In this document: one piece after another, positions 27,391 to 35,700 of the stretch
Numbering within the stretch: position 1 is the stretch's first letter
How the letters are laid out: the number at the start of each line of letters is the position of its first letter
Assembly (NCBI GenBank): GCA_017592665.1
Contig: JAGFNW010000048.1
Span: 1-58,633 of the forward strand
Direction of reading: 5' to 3'
Origin: Streptosporangiaceae bacterium NEAU-GS5
GTDB taxonomy: Bacteria; Actinomycetota; Actinomycetes; Streptosporangiales; Streptosporangiaceae
DNA: 58,633 nt
Position numbers and translations under genes: made by a program
The notes under the pieces: generated by a model
What the model was told of the DNA's origin: nothing
What the model saw: only the letters and a program-made list of their open reading frames with translations
The model's database searches: none

Positions 27391-27421
27391 GGACAGTGTC
27401 ACTATCCAATTATTAGATAGT
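27391..27421. promoter_or_regulatory. Overlapping palindromes before the four-helix membrane protein
   Basis: 27391-27407 is a 17-bp palindrome centred on 27399 with one mismatched pair (outer arms GGA and TCC). Overlapping it, ACTATC (27401-27406) is inverted as GATAGT (27416-27421). The region is very AT-rich for this genome and 20 bases from the start codon. A TetR-type repressor site is the likeliest reading. Confidence 0.5.
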
Positions 27422-27582
27422 TCCGCTATCCGTCAAGTTGCTTGCATTGTGGCCTTCCAACGGGTTTTCTGTGCTTCCGAGCCGGGTGACAAAGATCGCC
27501 AGATGATCCGCGCGCAATGTCGCCTGGTTCGGGGAAAGATACGAAGTGGAGCACAGGCATCCCCCATCCGGAGGTAGCACGC

Positions 27583-27792
27583 ATGACGACCAAGGACAGC
27601 GGCGGTCAGAAGCACGCAGGCCGCCAGGACGAACAGGTTCAGGAGCCTGAGGCCCAGGCCACCGGCGACGTGCAGGAGCGTCAGGAGAAGCTCACCGACG
27701 ACGTCGACGCGATCCTCGACGAGATCGACGAGGTGCTCGAGGAGAACGCCGAGGAGTTCGTCCGCTCCTACGTGCAAAAGGGCGGCGAGTAG
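27583..27792 (+). CDS. pup: Prokaryotic ubiquitin-like protein Pup
   Basis: A 69-residue protein starting ATG at 27583 with GGAGG eight bases upstream. The N-terminal half is polar and disordered. The C-terminal half carries the Arc-binding helix (EKLTDDVDAILDEIDEVLEE) and the conserved ending FVRSYVQKGGE. The last codon is GAG, so Pup is made ready for ligation with a terminal Glu. Mycobacterial Pup ends in Gln and must be deamidated. PafA attaches the terminal Glu side chain to target lysines. prcB normally follows at once; here a 9-kb cassette intervenes. Confidence 0.97.
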   Translation: MTTKDSGGQKHAGRQDEQVQEPEAQATGDVQERQEKLTDDVDAILDEIDEVLEENAEEFVRSYVQKGGE

Positions 27793-27854
27793 CAGGCGCC
27801 AGCGCCGGCGGATCACCTGCTCGTGAGCTGTGGAGGGCTCGCGAGCGTGGCGGC

Positions 27855-27883
27855 GACCGGTGGAAACGGGAGCTCCGCCGGTC
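27855..27883. terminator. Hairpin between convergent pup and mannosidase genes
   Basis: Arms 27855-27864 and 27874-27883 pair over 10 bp with one wobble and a 9-base loop. It lies in the 121-base gap between two convergent genes and could stop transcription from both sides. No T-tract is present. Confidence 0.5.
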
Positions 27884-27913
27884 CGCTGCGCCAATGATCG
27901 GCCATCCGGCCGG

Positions 27914-30511
27914 TCAGCGCAGGTGGACGGTGGCGATCTCGAAGGGGCGCAGCGTCAGGCGCGCGGTCCCTTCCCGGACCTCGAGCGGCCCGGCGGGGTC
28001 GCCGAGCAGGGTGGCCCGCCTCGCCTCGGTGAAGCGGCCGCTGATCTCGGCCTCCACCGGGGCCGGATGTTCGGCGACGATCCGCATTTCGAGCCATCCG
28101 TCGCGTGCCCGCAGCGCGGTCATGACGACGCCGTCGCCCTGGAGGGAGACGCCCGCCTCCGAGACGCCCGCGCCGGGGGAGCCGAGGTCTTCGCTCGGAG
28201 CGCCGGTGCCGGGGAAGGCGAGCAGGTCGAGGCGGTAGCGTTCGGCGATCTGCGGCAGGGCGGCGTCGGCCCAGGCGCCGGAGTGGGGGAGCAGGGCGAA
28301 GCGGGTGGTGACGGGCCCGGGGCATTGGGCGGCCGGGGTGGGGATCTCAGGTCCGGCCGGTTCGTCGCGATAGGCGTTGTGGTTGCGGGACAGATATCCC
28401 ACCGAGCGCACAAGCGTCAGCGCGATCTCCTGGGTGGGCAGGACCTCGTATTCGGTGACATGGGTCAGCAGCGTCGCCAGGCCGCCCGCAGTGACGAAGC
28501 ACTCGGCCGGATAGGTGCCCATCGGGCGTTCCCCCGAGGCCGAGGTCGTCTCGGACGGCTGCGACGGCCGCCGTACGACGGCGAGCTGGCCTTCCGCGTC
28601 GGAATGATCGGCGGCGCGCGGGAGCGGGCTGTGCCACCGCACCCGGTGATCGGGACAGCGCGCGTCGACCGTGACGGCGCAGCGCAGGAAAGGCTCACCG
28701 GCACGTAGTTCGATCCGGGTGCTCGTCAGTCCCCAGAAGTAGTCGCGGGTGATGTCGATCGCGGAGACGAGCGGCCCGAGGTGGATCTCCACGATGTCGG
28801 TGATCCGGGGCGCGTCGTCGTGCGCGTCCACAGAGGGCGGGGCGTAGTTGTAGGTGTCGCCGTGGTCGCCGCCGTGGGCCAGCCGCCCGGCCCCCGTCAC
28901 CGTCACCCCGTCGGCGCTGATCAAGGTCAGCGTGCCGTCGTCGTCGATGGTGACGCGCAGCAGGCCGTTGTCGAGCGTGCGGCCCGCGGATCGGGCGGCC
29001 GCGACGGGCCGCGAGATCCCGCTCGACGTGAGCGTCACGCGGCCGAGCGGCGGCACGGTCACCTGGGCCGCGACGGTCACGACCGGCTCGGCCAGGGTCC
29101 GCACCCGCCACGGCCCCGGACCGGCCGCCAGCACGGCGTTCCTGAGCTCCTCGTACGCGTACGCCGACTCGGCGAACCGGCTGACGGTGATGGTGAACAC
29201 CCGGTAGCCGACGGCCCAGGAGACGATCTGGTGCCCGAACAGCTCGCGCTCATGAACGCGGCCGAGCAGCTGAGTCAGATCGTCCATGACGGTCTCGTCG
29301 ATCAGCTCGGGCGCGTACTCGAGCCGCTGGACCGGGACGCCGAGGACGGCCCGCCGCGCCGGGAGGTCGGCGAGGACGAGCCCCGTGCGTTCGAAGGGGG
29401 AGGGATTGACCACCACGATCGACCCGCGCGGCGCGCCGGCGGCCAGGCGGGCCGAGACCAGGTCGGCGACGGCCTGCGAGGTCTGCTCGGCGTCCGCGAC
29501 GCGCGCCGCGACCTGGGCGGCCGTCTCGTCGGAGCCGCAGCCGGTGATCGAGTCGTGGCCGGAGCTCGTGACGACGCCGCGCCAGGCGTGCTCGAGAAGC
29601 CGGTCGATCGCCTCGTACGGCGGATGCCACAGGGCGGCCAGCGGCTCGGCGTAACGGGTCAGCACGCGCTCGGCGCGGGCCATGGCCTGCTTGAGCGGGA
29701 TCCGGGCCGACACGACGCCCGGCAGGAGGTTGGCCGGGCCGTGCCGGCGCAGCTCGCCCTCCAGCGTCTCGGTGGCCTCCGGAGCGTCCCTGAGCACGTC
29801 GAGGGTCGCGACGGGGAGCCGGGTGATGTCGGAGGACGGCGCCGAGTGATCGGCCCCGTACATGCCGAGCACGGCCCCTTCGGGGCACCATGGGCGCATG
29901 GCCGTGACCAGCGCCTCCGCCCGGTCGTCTAAGCCGTCGAGAGGGCCGGACAGCAGCCCGGCCGCGTTGCCGTACCCCCCCGGCAGATACTGCGTGTCCA
30001 CGTGCGACCCGTCGGCGCCGACCCACCGGAAGCGGACGCGGCCGAGCGTCTCGGGGACGCCCCGCCACAGGCACGCCTGGGTGATCCCGGCCGCGCGCAT
30101 GATCTGCGGCAGCTGCGCCGCGTGCCCGAACTGGTCGGGCAGGTAGCCGATCCGCATGGCGCCGCCGAGCGCGTCGGCTCCGCGCAGGCCGAGCTCAAGG
30201 TTGCGGATGAGCGTCTCGCCCGAGCAGAGGAAGGAGTCGGCGAGCACGAGCCAGGGCCCGATCGCGAGCCGTCCCTCCGCCGTGAACCGCTCGACGTCGG
30301 CGCGCCGCGACGGCCGGACCTCGAGGTAGTCCTCGATGGCCGCCAGCTGCCCGTCCATGGTGAACCGGTAGGCCGGGTCGGCGGCGAGCGCGTCGAGGAC
30401 GTCGTCGAGCATGCGGACGAGCCCGATCCTGAACCGCTGGAACGGCAGATACCACTCGCGGTCCCAGTGGGTGTGCGGGATCACTACCAGGTCAGGGGTC
30501 AGCGCACTCAC
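27914..30511 (-). CDS. GH38 alpha-mannosidase
   Basis: An 865-residue glycoside hydrolase family 38 enzyme. The GTG at 30511 starts it, overlapping the upstream gene by 20 bases. The opening VVIPHTHWDREWYLPFQRFR contains the zinc ligands His13, His15 region and Asp17. GYLPDQFGHAAQLPQIM contains the candidate nucleophile Asp126. The middle three-helix bundle (about 270-360, with SSGHDSITGCGSDET) and C-terminal beta domains are typical. There is no signal peptide, so it acts on imported mannosides. It is the last gene of a seven-gene cassette with an ABC sugar importer. Mannosylglycerate or oligomannosides are possible substrates. Confidence 0.93.
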   Translation of the reverse strand: MSALTPDLVVIPHTHWDREWYLPFQRFRIGLVRMLDDVLDALAADPAYRFTMDGQLAAIEDYLEVRPSRRADVERFTAEGRLAIGPWLVLADSFLCSGETLIRNLELGLRGADALGGAMRIGYLPDQFGHAAQLPQIMRAAGITQACLWRGVPETLGRVRFRWVGADGSHVDTQYLPGGYGNAAGLLSGPLDGLDDRAEALVTAMRPWCPEGAVLGMYGADHSAPSSDITRLPVATLDVLRDAPEATETLEGELRRHGPANLLPGVVSARIPLKQAMARAERVLTRYAEPLAALWHPPYEAIDRLLEHAWRGVVTSSGHDSITGCGSDETAAQVAARVADAEQTSQAVADLVSARLAAGAPRGSIVVVNPSPFERTGLVLADLPARRAVLGVPVQRLEYAPELIDETVMDDLTQLLGRVHERELFGHQIVSWAVGYRVFTITVSRFAESAYAYEELRNAVLAAGPGPWRVRTLAEPVVTVAAQVTVPPLGRVTLTSSGISRPVAAARSAGRTLDNGLLRVTIDDDGTLTLISADGVTVTGAGRLAHGGDHGDTYNYAPPSVDAHDDAPRITDIVEIHLGPLVSAIDITRDYFWGLTSTRIELRAGEPFLRCAVTVDARCPDHRVRWHSPLPRAADHSDAEGQLAVVRRPSQPSETTSASGERPMGTYPAECFVTAGGLATLLTHVTEYEVLPTQEIALTLVRSVGYLSRNHNAYRDEPAGPEIPTPAAQCPGPVTTRFALLPHSGAWADAALPQIAERYRLDLLAFPGTGAPSEDLGSPGAGVSEAGVSLQGDGVVMTALRARDGWLEMRIVAEHPAPVEAEISGRFTEARRATLLGDPAGPLEVREGTARLTLRPFEIATVHLR

Positions 30512-31652
30512 CTCCGATGGGCAGCCCGGCCAGGGCGGCGTAGCGACGGATGATCCGCTGTGCGGTGGTGATGTCGCGGACGGCCTCGTCGCGCCCGCTG
30601 ATGGGCGGCTCGCCCTCCGTGACGAAGCGGTGGAAGGCGGCCAGCTGGCGTTCGAAGGCCTCCGACACCTCGCGGTAGACGGTCTTCTGCTCGGTGGTGC
30701 CCACACGCGCGGTGATGGTCAGCGTCGTCGGCGCGTTGAGCAGATAGGGCGAGGGGAAGTCGGCCCGCAGGCTGCCGTGGTCGTGATGGACGGCCAGGGT
30801 CTGCCGGTAGGCCGGATAGGACGGCAGGAAGTGCCAGCGCAGCGCGAAACGGCCGTCGTTGTCGGGAAGGGCGCCGGTGACCTCGACCGAGGGCGGGAAG
30901 GTCGCCACGGGCCATACCGCGGCGTGATCCACGATCTCGGGTGATCCGGCCAGCAGCCGCATGAGCGAGATGTCGTGGACCATGCTGCCGAGCACCACCT
31001 GCGCGTACAGGCGGCGCAGCCGCTCGTGCGCGCCGCGCGCGGCGGCCGCGTCGCGCAGGGCGTCGGGCCCTTCCAGCGCGTAGGTCTCCGGCCCGGAGAC
31101 CGTGTCGGGATCGCCGAGCGCCGCGTCCAGGGCCCGCTCGTCGGCCTCGGCGAACGGCGCGATCGCGGTCGCCTGCGGCCGGGCCCCGCGCACCCGCGCG
31201 AACAGCAGCTGCGACTCCTCCGTCGGGTGGAGGACGCGGGTCTCGAGATGCCGGATCGGCGTGTCGCCCAGCTGCTCGGCCATCCGCTGGACGGCCGGGT
31301 CGTATTGCTTCATGTAGGCGACCATGAGCCGCTCGGGCTTGTCGATGGCCTCCGCCTCGGCCTTGCTGTACGCCAGGGGCTTCTCGCAGAGCACCCAGTA
31401 GCCGAGCTCGAGCGCGGCCGCGACGAGCGCGCCGTGCGACCCCGGGCTGATCACGATGACCGCGTCGAAGCCGCCCGCCGCCAGCATGGCGTACGGATCG
31501 TCGTACCACGGCAGCCCGAACGAGGCCGCGTGCGCCGGGTCGAGGTCGCAGACCGCCGCGATCTCGAACAGGTCGCGGCGGCGGGTCAGCAGCGGCAGAT
31601 AGACGGCCTGGGCGACCGCGCCGAGTCCGAGCAGTGCGACTTTCACGTGCAC
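30492..31652 (-). CDS. Gfo/Idh/MocA-family oxidoreductase
   Basis: A 386-residue NAD(P)-dependent sugar dehydrogenase-like protein. I start it at the GTG at 31652 because GAGGTG lies eight bases upstream; a GTG at 31646 overlapping the previous stop is the alternative. The Rossmann motif is ALLGLGAVAQAVYLP and the family motif is LCEKPLAYSKAEAEA with its catalytic Lys. It probably oxidises or epimerises the sugar released by the mannosidase. It overlaps both neighbours by 10-20 bases, indicating tight co-translation. Confidence 0.9.
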   Translation of the reverse strand: MHVKVALLGLGAVAQAVYLPLLTRRRDLFEIAAVCDLDPAHAASFGLPWYDDPYAMLAAGGFDAVIVISPGSHGALVAAALELGYWVLCEKPLAYSKAEAEAIDKPERLMVAYMKQYDPAVQRMAEQLGDTPIRHLETRVLHPTEESQLLFARVRGARPQATAIAPFAEADERALDAALGDPDTVSGPETYALEGPDALRDAAAARGAHERLRRLYAQVVLGSMVHDISLMRLLAGSPEIVDHAAVWPVATFPPSVEVTGALPDNDGRFALRWHFLPSYPAYRQTLAVHHDHGSLRADFPSPYLLNAPTTLTITARVGTTEQKTVYREVSEAFERQLAAFHRFVTEGEPPISGRDEAVRDITTAQRIIRRYAALAGLPIGGECADP

Positions 31653-32848
31653 AGGGCCATCACCTCGTTGCGATAGGTCTCCAGGCGGTGCATACCCGGT
31701 CGGGCGGGCAGCGTTACCCGATCACCCCTGATCACCGTACGGGTGTCGGGGCCCCAGAGCACCAGACCATCGGCGTCGACGACGAGAAAGTCGTCGCCGT
31801 GGCGCAGCAGCAGGGGGCCGCCGGGCCCCGCGGAGACGGCCGTGCGGCCGTCGGCGATGGCGTCGACGACCTGTCCCTCCTCGCACAGCACCCAGGTCGT
31901 GGGGGTGCCGGGCGGATGTCCCTCCTCAGGCCGGTGGAAGTCGCCGCCGCCGACGGCCACCTGGATCCCGGCGGCCTGGGCCCAGGCGAGCGGCGCGCCC
32001 CAGGTCCGATCCCACCAGCCCCAGTGCCACACCTCGGCGACGGGCGGGATGTGGGCGTGCCGCCAGGAGCAGTCGGCCGCCAGCGGATGATTGGCGATCA
32101 TCACGCTCGGCGTCCGCGCCGTGTCGGCGCCCCAGGTGTCGGCCGGCCGGCGGAAGTCGATCCACGGCACGTCGCCGAGGACACCGGCGTGTCCCTGGTC
32201 GGTCGTGACCTCCTGGCCCGGGATGAGCTGGATCCCGGCGACCCCGGCGGCGATCGGTAACTCGGGGAAGTGGCTTACCGTGTTGTGGTCGGTGACGGCC
32301 AGGTAGTCGAGGCCGCGATCGGCGGCCACGGACGCCAGCTCGACCACGCTCAGCGTGCCGTCGGAATGGGTGGTGTGCGCGTGCAGGTCGCCGGCGAGCC
32401 AGCGGCAGCCGCCCAATCCGGGCAGATCTCGGCGTGTGGCGGCCGGTTCGCGGTGCTCGTCGCGCGGCGTGCGGACGTTGCGGCTCGGGTGGTGCCGCGG
32501 CACGGCCGGAGGCCTTCGGTGGCAGATGACCCTCACCTCGTACGGCAGGCCCTCCGGCGGAACGCGGTACAGCCCGAGCAGGACGTGCCACTGGCCGGGC
32601 TCGATCTCGCCGGGCAGGTAGCCGGGCGTGGCCCAGGTCGGGGTGATCGTGTACTCGGATCGGGCGCCGCCCGACCACCCGCGGAACCCGTCCGGCCCGA
32701 AGCATCCGAGGTCGAGCACGCCGGCCTCGCGGCGGTAGGTCAGCCGCACGGTCACGGCGGCCGTCCCCGGCGGGGGCTCGAAGGCGATCTCGCGCACGGG
32801 CCCGGCCAGGCGGTCCTCCAGGGTCCACAGCCCGCGAAGGCGCGTCAT
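31643..32848 (-). CDS. PHP-domain metallohydrolase, CehA/McbA family
   Basis: A 401-residue protein starting ATG at 32848, overlapping the ABC ATPase stop (ATGA). An N-terminal beta domain (to about 135) precedes a PHP metal-dependent hydrolase domain with GDLHAHTTHSDGTLS, AVTDHNTVSHF, GQEVTTDQGH and GGGDFHRP. These supply the His/Asp/Glu ligands of a tri-metal centre. CehA-type members hydrolyse phosphodiester or carbamate esters. In this cassette it may remove a phospho- or ester substituent from the imported glycan; that is inference. Confidence 0.88.
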   Translation of the reverse strand: MTRLRGLWTLEDRLAGPVREIAFEPPPGTAAVTVRLTYRREAGVLDLGCFGPDGFRGWSGGARSEYTITPTWATPGYLPGEIEPGQWHVLLGLYRVPPEGLPYEVRVICHRRPPAVPRHHPSRNVRTPRDEHREPAATRRDLPGLGGCRWLAGDLHAHTTHSDGTLSVVELASVAADRGLDYLAVTDHNTVSHFPELPIAAGVAGIQLIPGQEVTTDQGHAGVLGDVPWIDFRRPADTWGADTARTPSVMIANHPLAADCSWRHAHIPPVAEVWHWGWWDRTWGAPLAWAQAAGIQVAVGGGDFHRPEEGHPPGTPTTWVLCEEGQVVDAIADGRTAVSAGPGGPLLLRHGDDFLVVDADGLVLWGPDTRTVIRGDRVTLPARPGMHRLETYRNEVMALCT

Positions 32849-33972
32849 GCCCGGCCCGACGACGTCCGCGCCGCGCCGCTCATGGTGGTGGTCGTGACCA
32901 GCAGGTCGTCGCGATAGAGCAGGGCGCGGCCGGGCCGTGGGACGGCCCAGGCGGTCTCGCCCAGCGCGGGCTCCTCGCCTTCGGGCACGACGGCCTGCAC
33001 GAACGTCCCTTCGTAGGGATCGCCCACGGCGAGCGTGACGAGGTGGGCGGTGCCGAGGTTCTCCACGACCGCTACCGTTCCCCCGAAAGCGTCTTCTCTC
33101 TCTACGCGTGACAGATCGGCATATTCAGGCCGTAGGCCGTACGTGATGGGGCCGTCCGGCACGCCCTCGGCCGGCAGCGTGGCGCCGGCGGCGCGGAGCA
33201 CGCTCCCGGCGATCTCGCCGGGGATCAGGTTCATCGGCGTGGACCCGATGAACGACGCCACGAAGGTGGTGGCCGGCCGCTGGAACACCTCGGCGGGGGT
33301 GCCGATCTGCGCGATCCGCCCGGCGTCCATCACGGCGATCCGGTCGGCGAGCGCCAGCGCCTCGCTCTGGTCGTGCGTCACGAAGATCGTGGTGACGGCC
33401 AGTTCGCGCTGCAGCCGCTTGAGGAACGTGCGCGCCTCGAGCCGCAGCCGGGCGTCGAGATTGGACAGCGGCTCGTCGAACAGGAACGCCTTCGGGCGGG
33501 TGGCGATGGCCCGGGCGAGCGCCACACGCTGCTGCTGGCCGCCGGACAGCTGCCCGGGCCGGCGGGTCAGCAGCTCGGAAAGGCTGAGCCTGGCCGCCAC
33601 CTCGGCCGCCCTCGCCTCCCGCTGCGGGACCTTCTTGATCTTCAACGGGTAGGCGATGTTGGCGGTCACGTCCATGTGCGGGAACAGGGCGTAGTCCTGG
33701 AAGACCATGGCCACGTCCCGCTTGCCGGGCGGCAGCCGCGTCACGTCGACGTCGCCGATGCGGACGGTCCCCGCGGTCGGGGTCTCCAATCCGGCGATGG
33801 AGCGCAGCAGCGTCGTCTTGCCGCATCCGGACGGCCCGAGCAGCGCGAAGAACTCCCCGTCGCCGATCTCCAGATCCAGCCTGTCCAGGGCCGTGACCTT
33901 GCCTTGTTCTTTTCCGCCGATCCCGGAACCCCCGCCGGGGAATTCCTTGGTGAGACCACTCAGAACGATCAC
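32845..33972 (-). CDS. Carbohydrate ABC importer ATPase (MalK/UgpC type)
   Basis: A 375-residue ATPase. The GTG at 33972 overlaps the permease stop codon. Walker A is GPSGCGKTT, the signature is LSGGQQQRVALARAIA and Walker B is AFLFDEPLSNLDA. The C-terminal ~130 residues form TOBE/OB-type regulatory domains, ending with an Ala/Ser/Arg-rich tail. Having its own ATPase is notable, because many actinobacterial sugar importers rely on one shared MsiK. The transporter may thus be transferable as a unit. Confidence 0.93.
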   Translation of the reverse strand: MIVLSGLTKEFPGGGSGIGGKEQGKVTALDRLDLEIGDGEFFALLGPSGCGKTTLLRSIAGLETPTAGTVRIGDVDVTRLPPGKRDVAMVFQDYALFPHMDVTANIAYPLKIKKVPQREARAAEVAARLSLSELLTRRPGQLSGGQQQRVALARAIATRPKAFLFDEPLSNLDARLRLEARTFLKRLQRELAVTTIFVTHDQSEALALADRIAVMDAGRIAQIGTPAEVFQRPATTFVASFIGSTPMNLIPGEIAGSVLRAAGATLPAEGVPDGPITYGLRPEYADLSRVEREDAFGGTVAVVENLGTAHLVTLAVGDPYEGTFVQAVVPEGEEPALGETAWAVPRPGRALLYRDDLLVTTTTMSGAARTSSGRA

Positions 33973-34787
33973 CGCTTGATCCCTCCGTGGAACCGGAAGC
34001 CGTACCTGCGGCTGACGAACACGTACATCACGATCACGGGCAGCGAGTAGAGCAGCGAGAACGTCGAGATCAGGTCGAGCCGCGGGGCGCCGCCCTCGTT
34101 GTAGAGGGTGTAGAGGATCACCGCGCCCGGCGCCTTGTCCGGGTCGCGGAGCAGGATGAACGGCTGCAGGAAGCTGCCCCAGACGTTGGCGACCGTCCAC
34201 ACGGCGATGGTCGCCAATCCGGGCCGCACCAGCGGCAGCACGATGTCGTACAGGATCCGCAGCGGGGACGCGCCGAACACGCGCGCCGACTCCTCATAGG
34301 AGGTGGGCGTGGCGTCCATGAAGTCCTTCAGTATGAAGATCGCCGCGGGCAGCAGGCCGCCGCTGAGGGCCAGCACCACCCCGAGGTGCGTGTCGATCAG
34401 GTCGAGCCGGGTGGCCAGCTCGAACAGCGGCACCATCGCCGCCGTGCCGGTCACCACCGACGACAGCAACAGCAGCAGGTAGAGCAGGGCGTCGCGGCCC
34501 GGCACGCGCACCCGCGACAGCGCGTACGCGGCCAGCGCCGCGAGCACCACCACCAGCGCCGCGCTCGCCGCGGCCTGGATCAGCGAGTTGCGCAGCGACC
34601 CCAGCGCGTACGGATTGTCGAGCAGCGCCCGGAAGTTACGCAGCGTGAACTCCGGCACCGAGGTCGTGATCGACGGGTGCGCGTCGAACGGCGCCGAGGC
34701 CAGCCACAGCAGCGGCAGCGCGAAGAAGCCGAGGACCAGGGCGAGGAACGCGCTTCGCCCCAGCACGCCGAGCGTGTGGCGGGTCAT
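33969..34787 (-). CDS. Carbohydrate ABC importer permease (MalG type)
   Basis: A 272-residue permease with six transmembrane helices. The EAA loop near residues 180-200 reads SYEESARVFGASPLRILYDI, the contact with the ATPase. The ATG at 34787 overlaps the stop of the other permease (ATGA). The ending VSRRYGFRFHGGIKR is typical of this subfamily. It forms the translocation channel with the MalF-type partner encoded upstream. Confidence 0.92.
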   Translation of the reverse strand: MTRHTLGVLGRSAFLALVLGFFALPLLWLASAPFDAHPSITTSVPEFTLRNFRALLDNPYALGSLRNSLIQAAASAALVVVLAALAAYALSRVRVPGRDALLYLLLLLSSVVTGTAAMVPLFELATRLDLIDTHLGVVLALSGGLLPAAIFILKDFMDATPTSYEESARVFGASPLRILYDIVLPLVRPGLATIAVWTVANVWGSFLQPFILLRDPDKAPGAVILYTLYNEGGAPRLDLISTFSLLYSLPVIVMYVFVSRRYGFRFHGGIKR

Positions 34788-35698
34788 GTGGACCGCCTGC
34801 GCAGCAGCCGCAGGTACGCCAGGGCGAACACCACGTTGATCACGATCAGCAGGAACGAGATGGCCGCGCCGAAGCCCAGCCGCCCGCCGCTCAGCGCCAC
34901 GTTGTAGATGTAGATCGGCAGGATCTCCGACCGGCCTTCCGGGCCGCCCTTGGTGAGCTGGAAGGTGGTGAAGTCGTTGAAGGTCCACAGGCTGATCAGC
35001 AGCAGGTTGGTCAGGACGTGGCCGCGGATGCGCGGCAGCACCACGTCGCGGAGCTGCTGGAACGTCGACGCCCCGGCCAGCCGCGCCGTCTCCAGGTGGG
35101 ACGGCGGCACGCTCTCCAGGGCCGCGCCGTACAGCATCATCGAGAACGCCGTGCCGCGCCAGACGTTGAACACGATGATCGACGCCATCGGGTAGTCGAG
35201 CAGCCAGGCGAACCCGGGAGTGTGCAAGATCGCGTTGAGCGTGCCCTCGTCGCGGTCGAGCAGCGCGAGCCACAAGAACGCCACCACCGACCCCGGCAGG
35301 ATCCACGCCAGCAGCACCAGCCCCTCGATGAGGGCCTTCAGGCGGTGCCCGCGCAGCGTCCAGGCCAGGAAGAACCCGAGGATGGCCTGGCCGATGACGG
35401 CCGACCCGGCCACATATTCCACCGTCAGCCACACCGACGTGTGGAACCGGTCGTCGCCCAGCGCCGTGGTGTAGTTGTCCAGCCCCACCACCTGCGGGTT
35501 GGCCGCCGCCAGCCCGGTCAGCCGGTAGTCGGTCAGCCCCAGGTAGATGGTCCACAGCGCCGGGAAGACCAGGAACACGCCGATCAGGACGAGCGCGGGA
35601 AGCACGAAGGCGGTGGCCCGCGCCCGCCCGAGACCGGCGGCGTCGTGCGTCTCCCCGATTTGGGGCGCGACGACGTGCGGCGCCTCAGCCTGCGCCAT
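34784..35698 (-). CDS. Carbohydrate ABC importer permease (MalF type)
   Basis: A 304-residue permease with an N-terminal cytoplasmic tail of about 28 residues and six helices. The first helix is TAFVLPALVLIGVFLVFPAL. The EAA loop is near residues 210-232 (SHLETARLAGASTFQQLRDV). The ATG at 35698 follows the binding-protein stop by two bases. It works with the MalG-type permease and the dedicated ATPase. Confidence 0.92.
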   Translation of the reverse strand: MAQAEAPHVVAPQIGETHDAAGLGRARATAFVLPALVLIGVFLVFPALWTIYLGLTDYRLTGLAAANPQVVGLDNYTTALGDDRFHTSVWLTVEYVAGSAVIGQAILGFFLAWTLRGHRLKALIEGLVLLAWILPGSVVAFLWLALLDRDEGTLNAILHTPGFAWLLDYPMASIIVFNVWRGTAFSMMLYGAALESVPPSHLETARLAGASTFQQLRDVVLPRIRGHVLTNLLLISLWTFNDFTTFQLTKGGPEGRSEILPIYIYNVALSGGRLGFGAAISFLLIVINVVFALAYLRLLRRRST

Positions 35699-35700
35699 CG

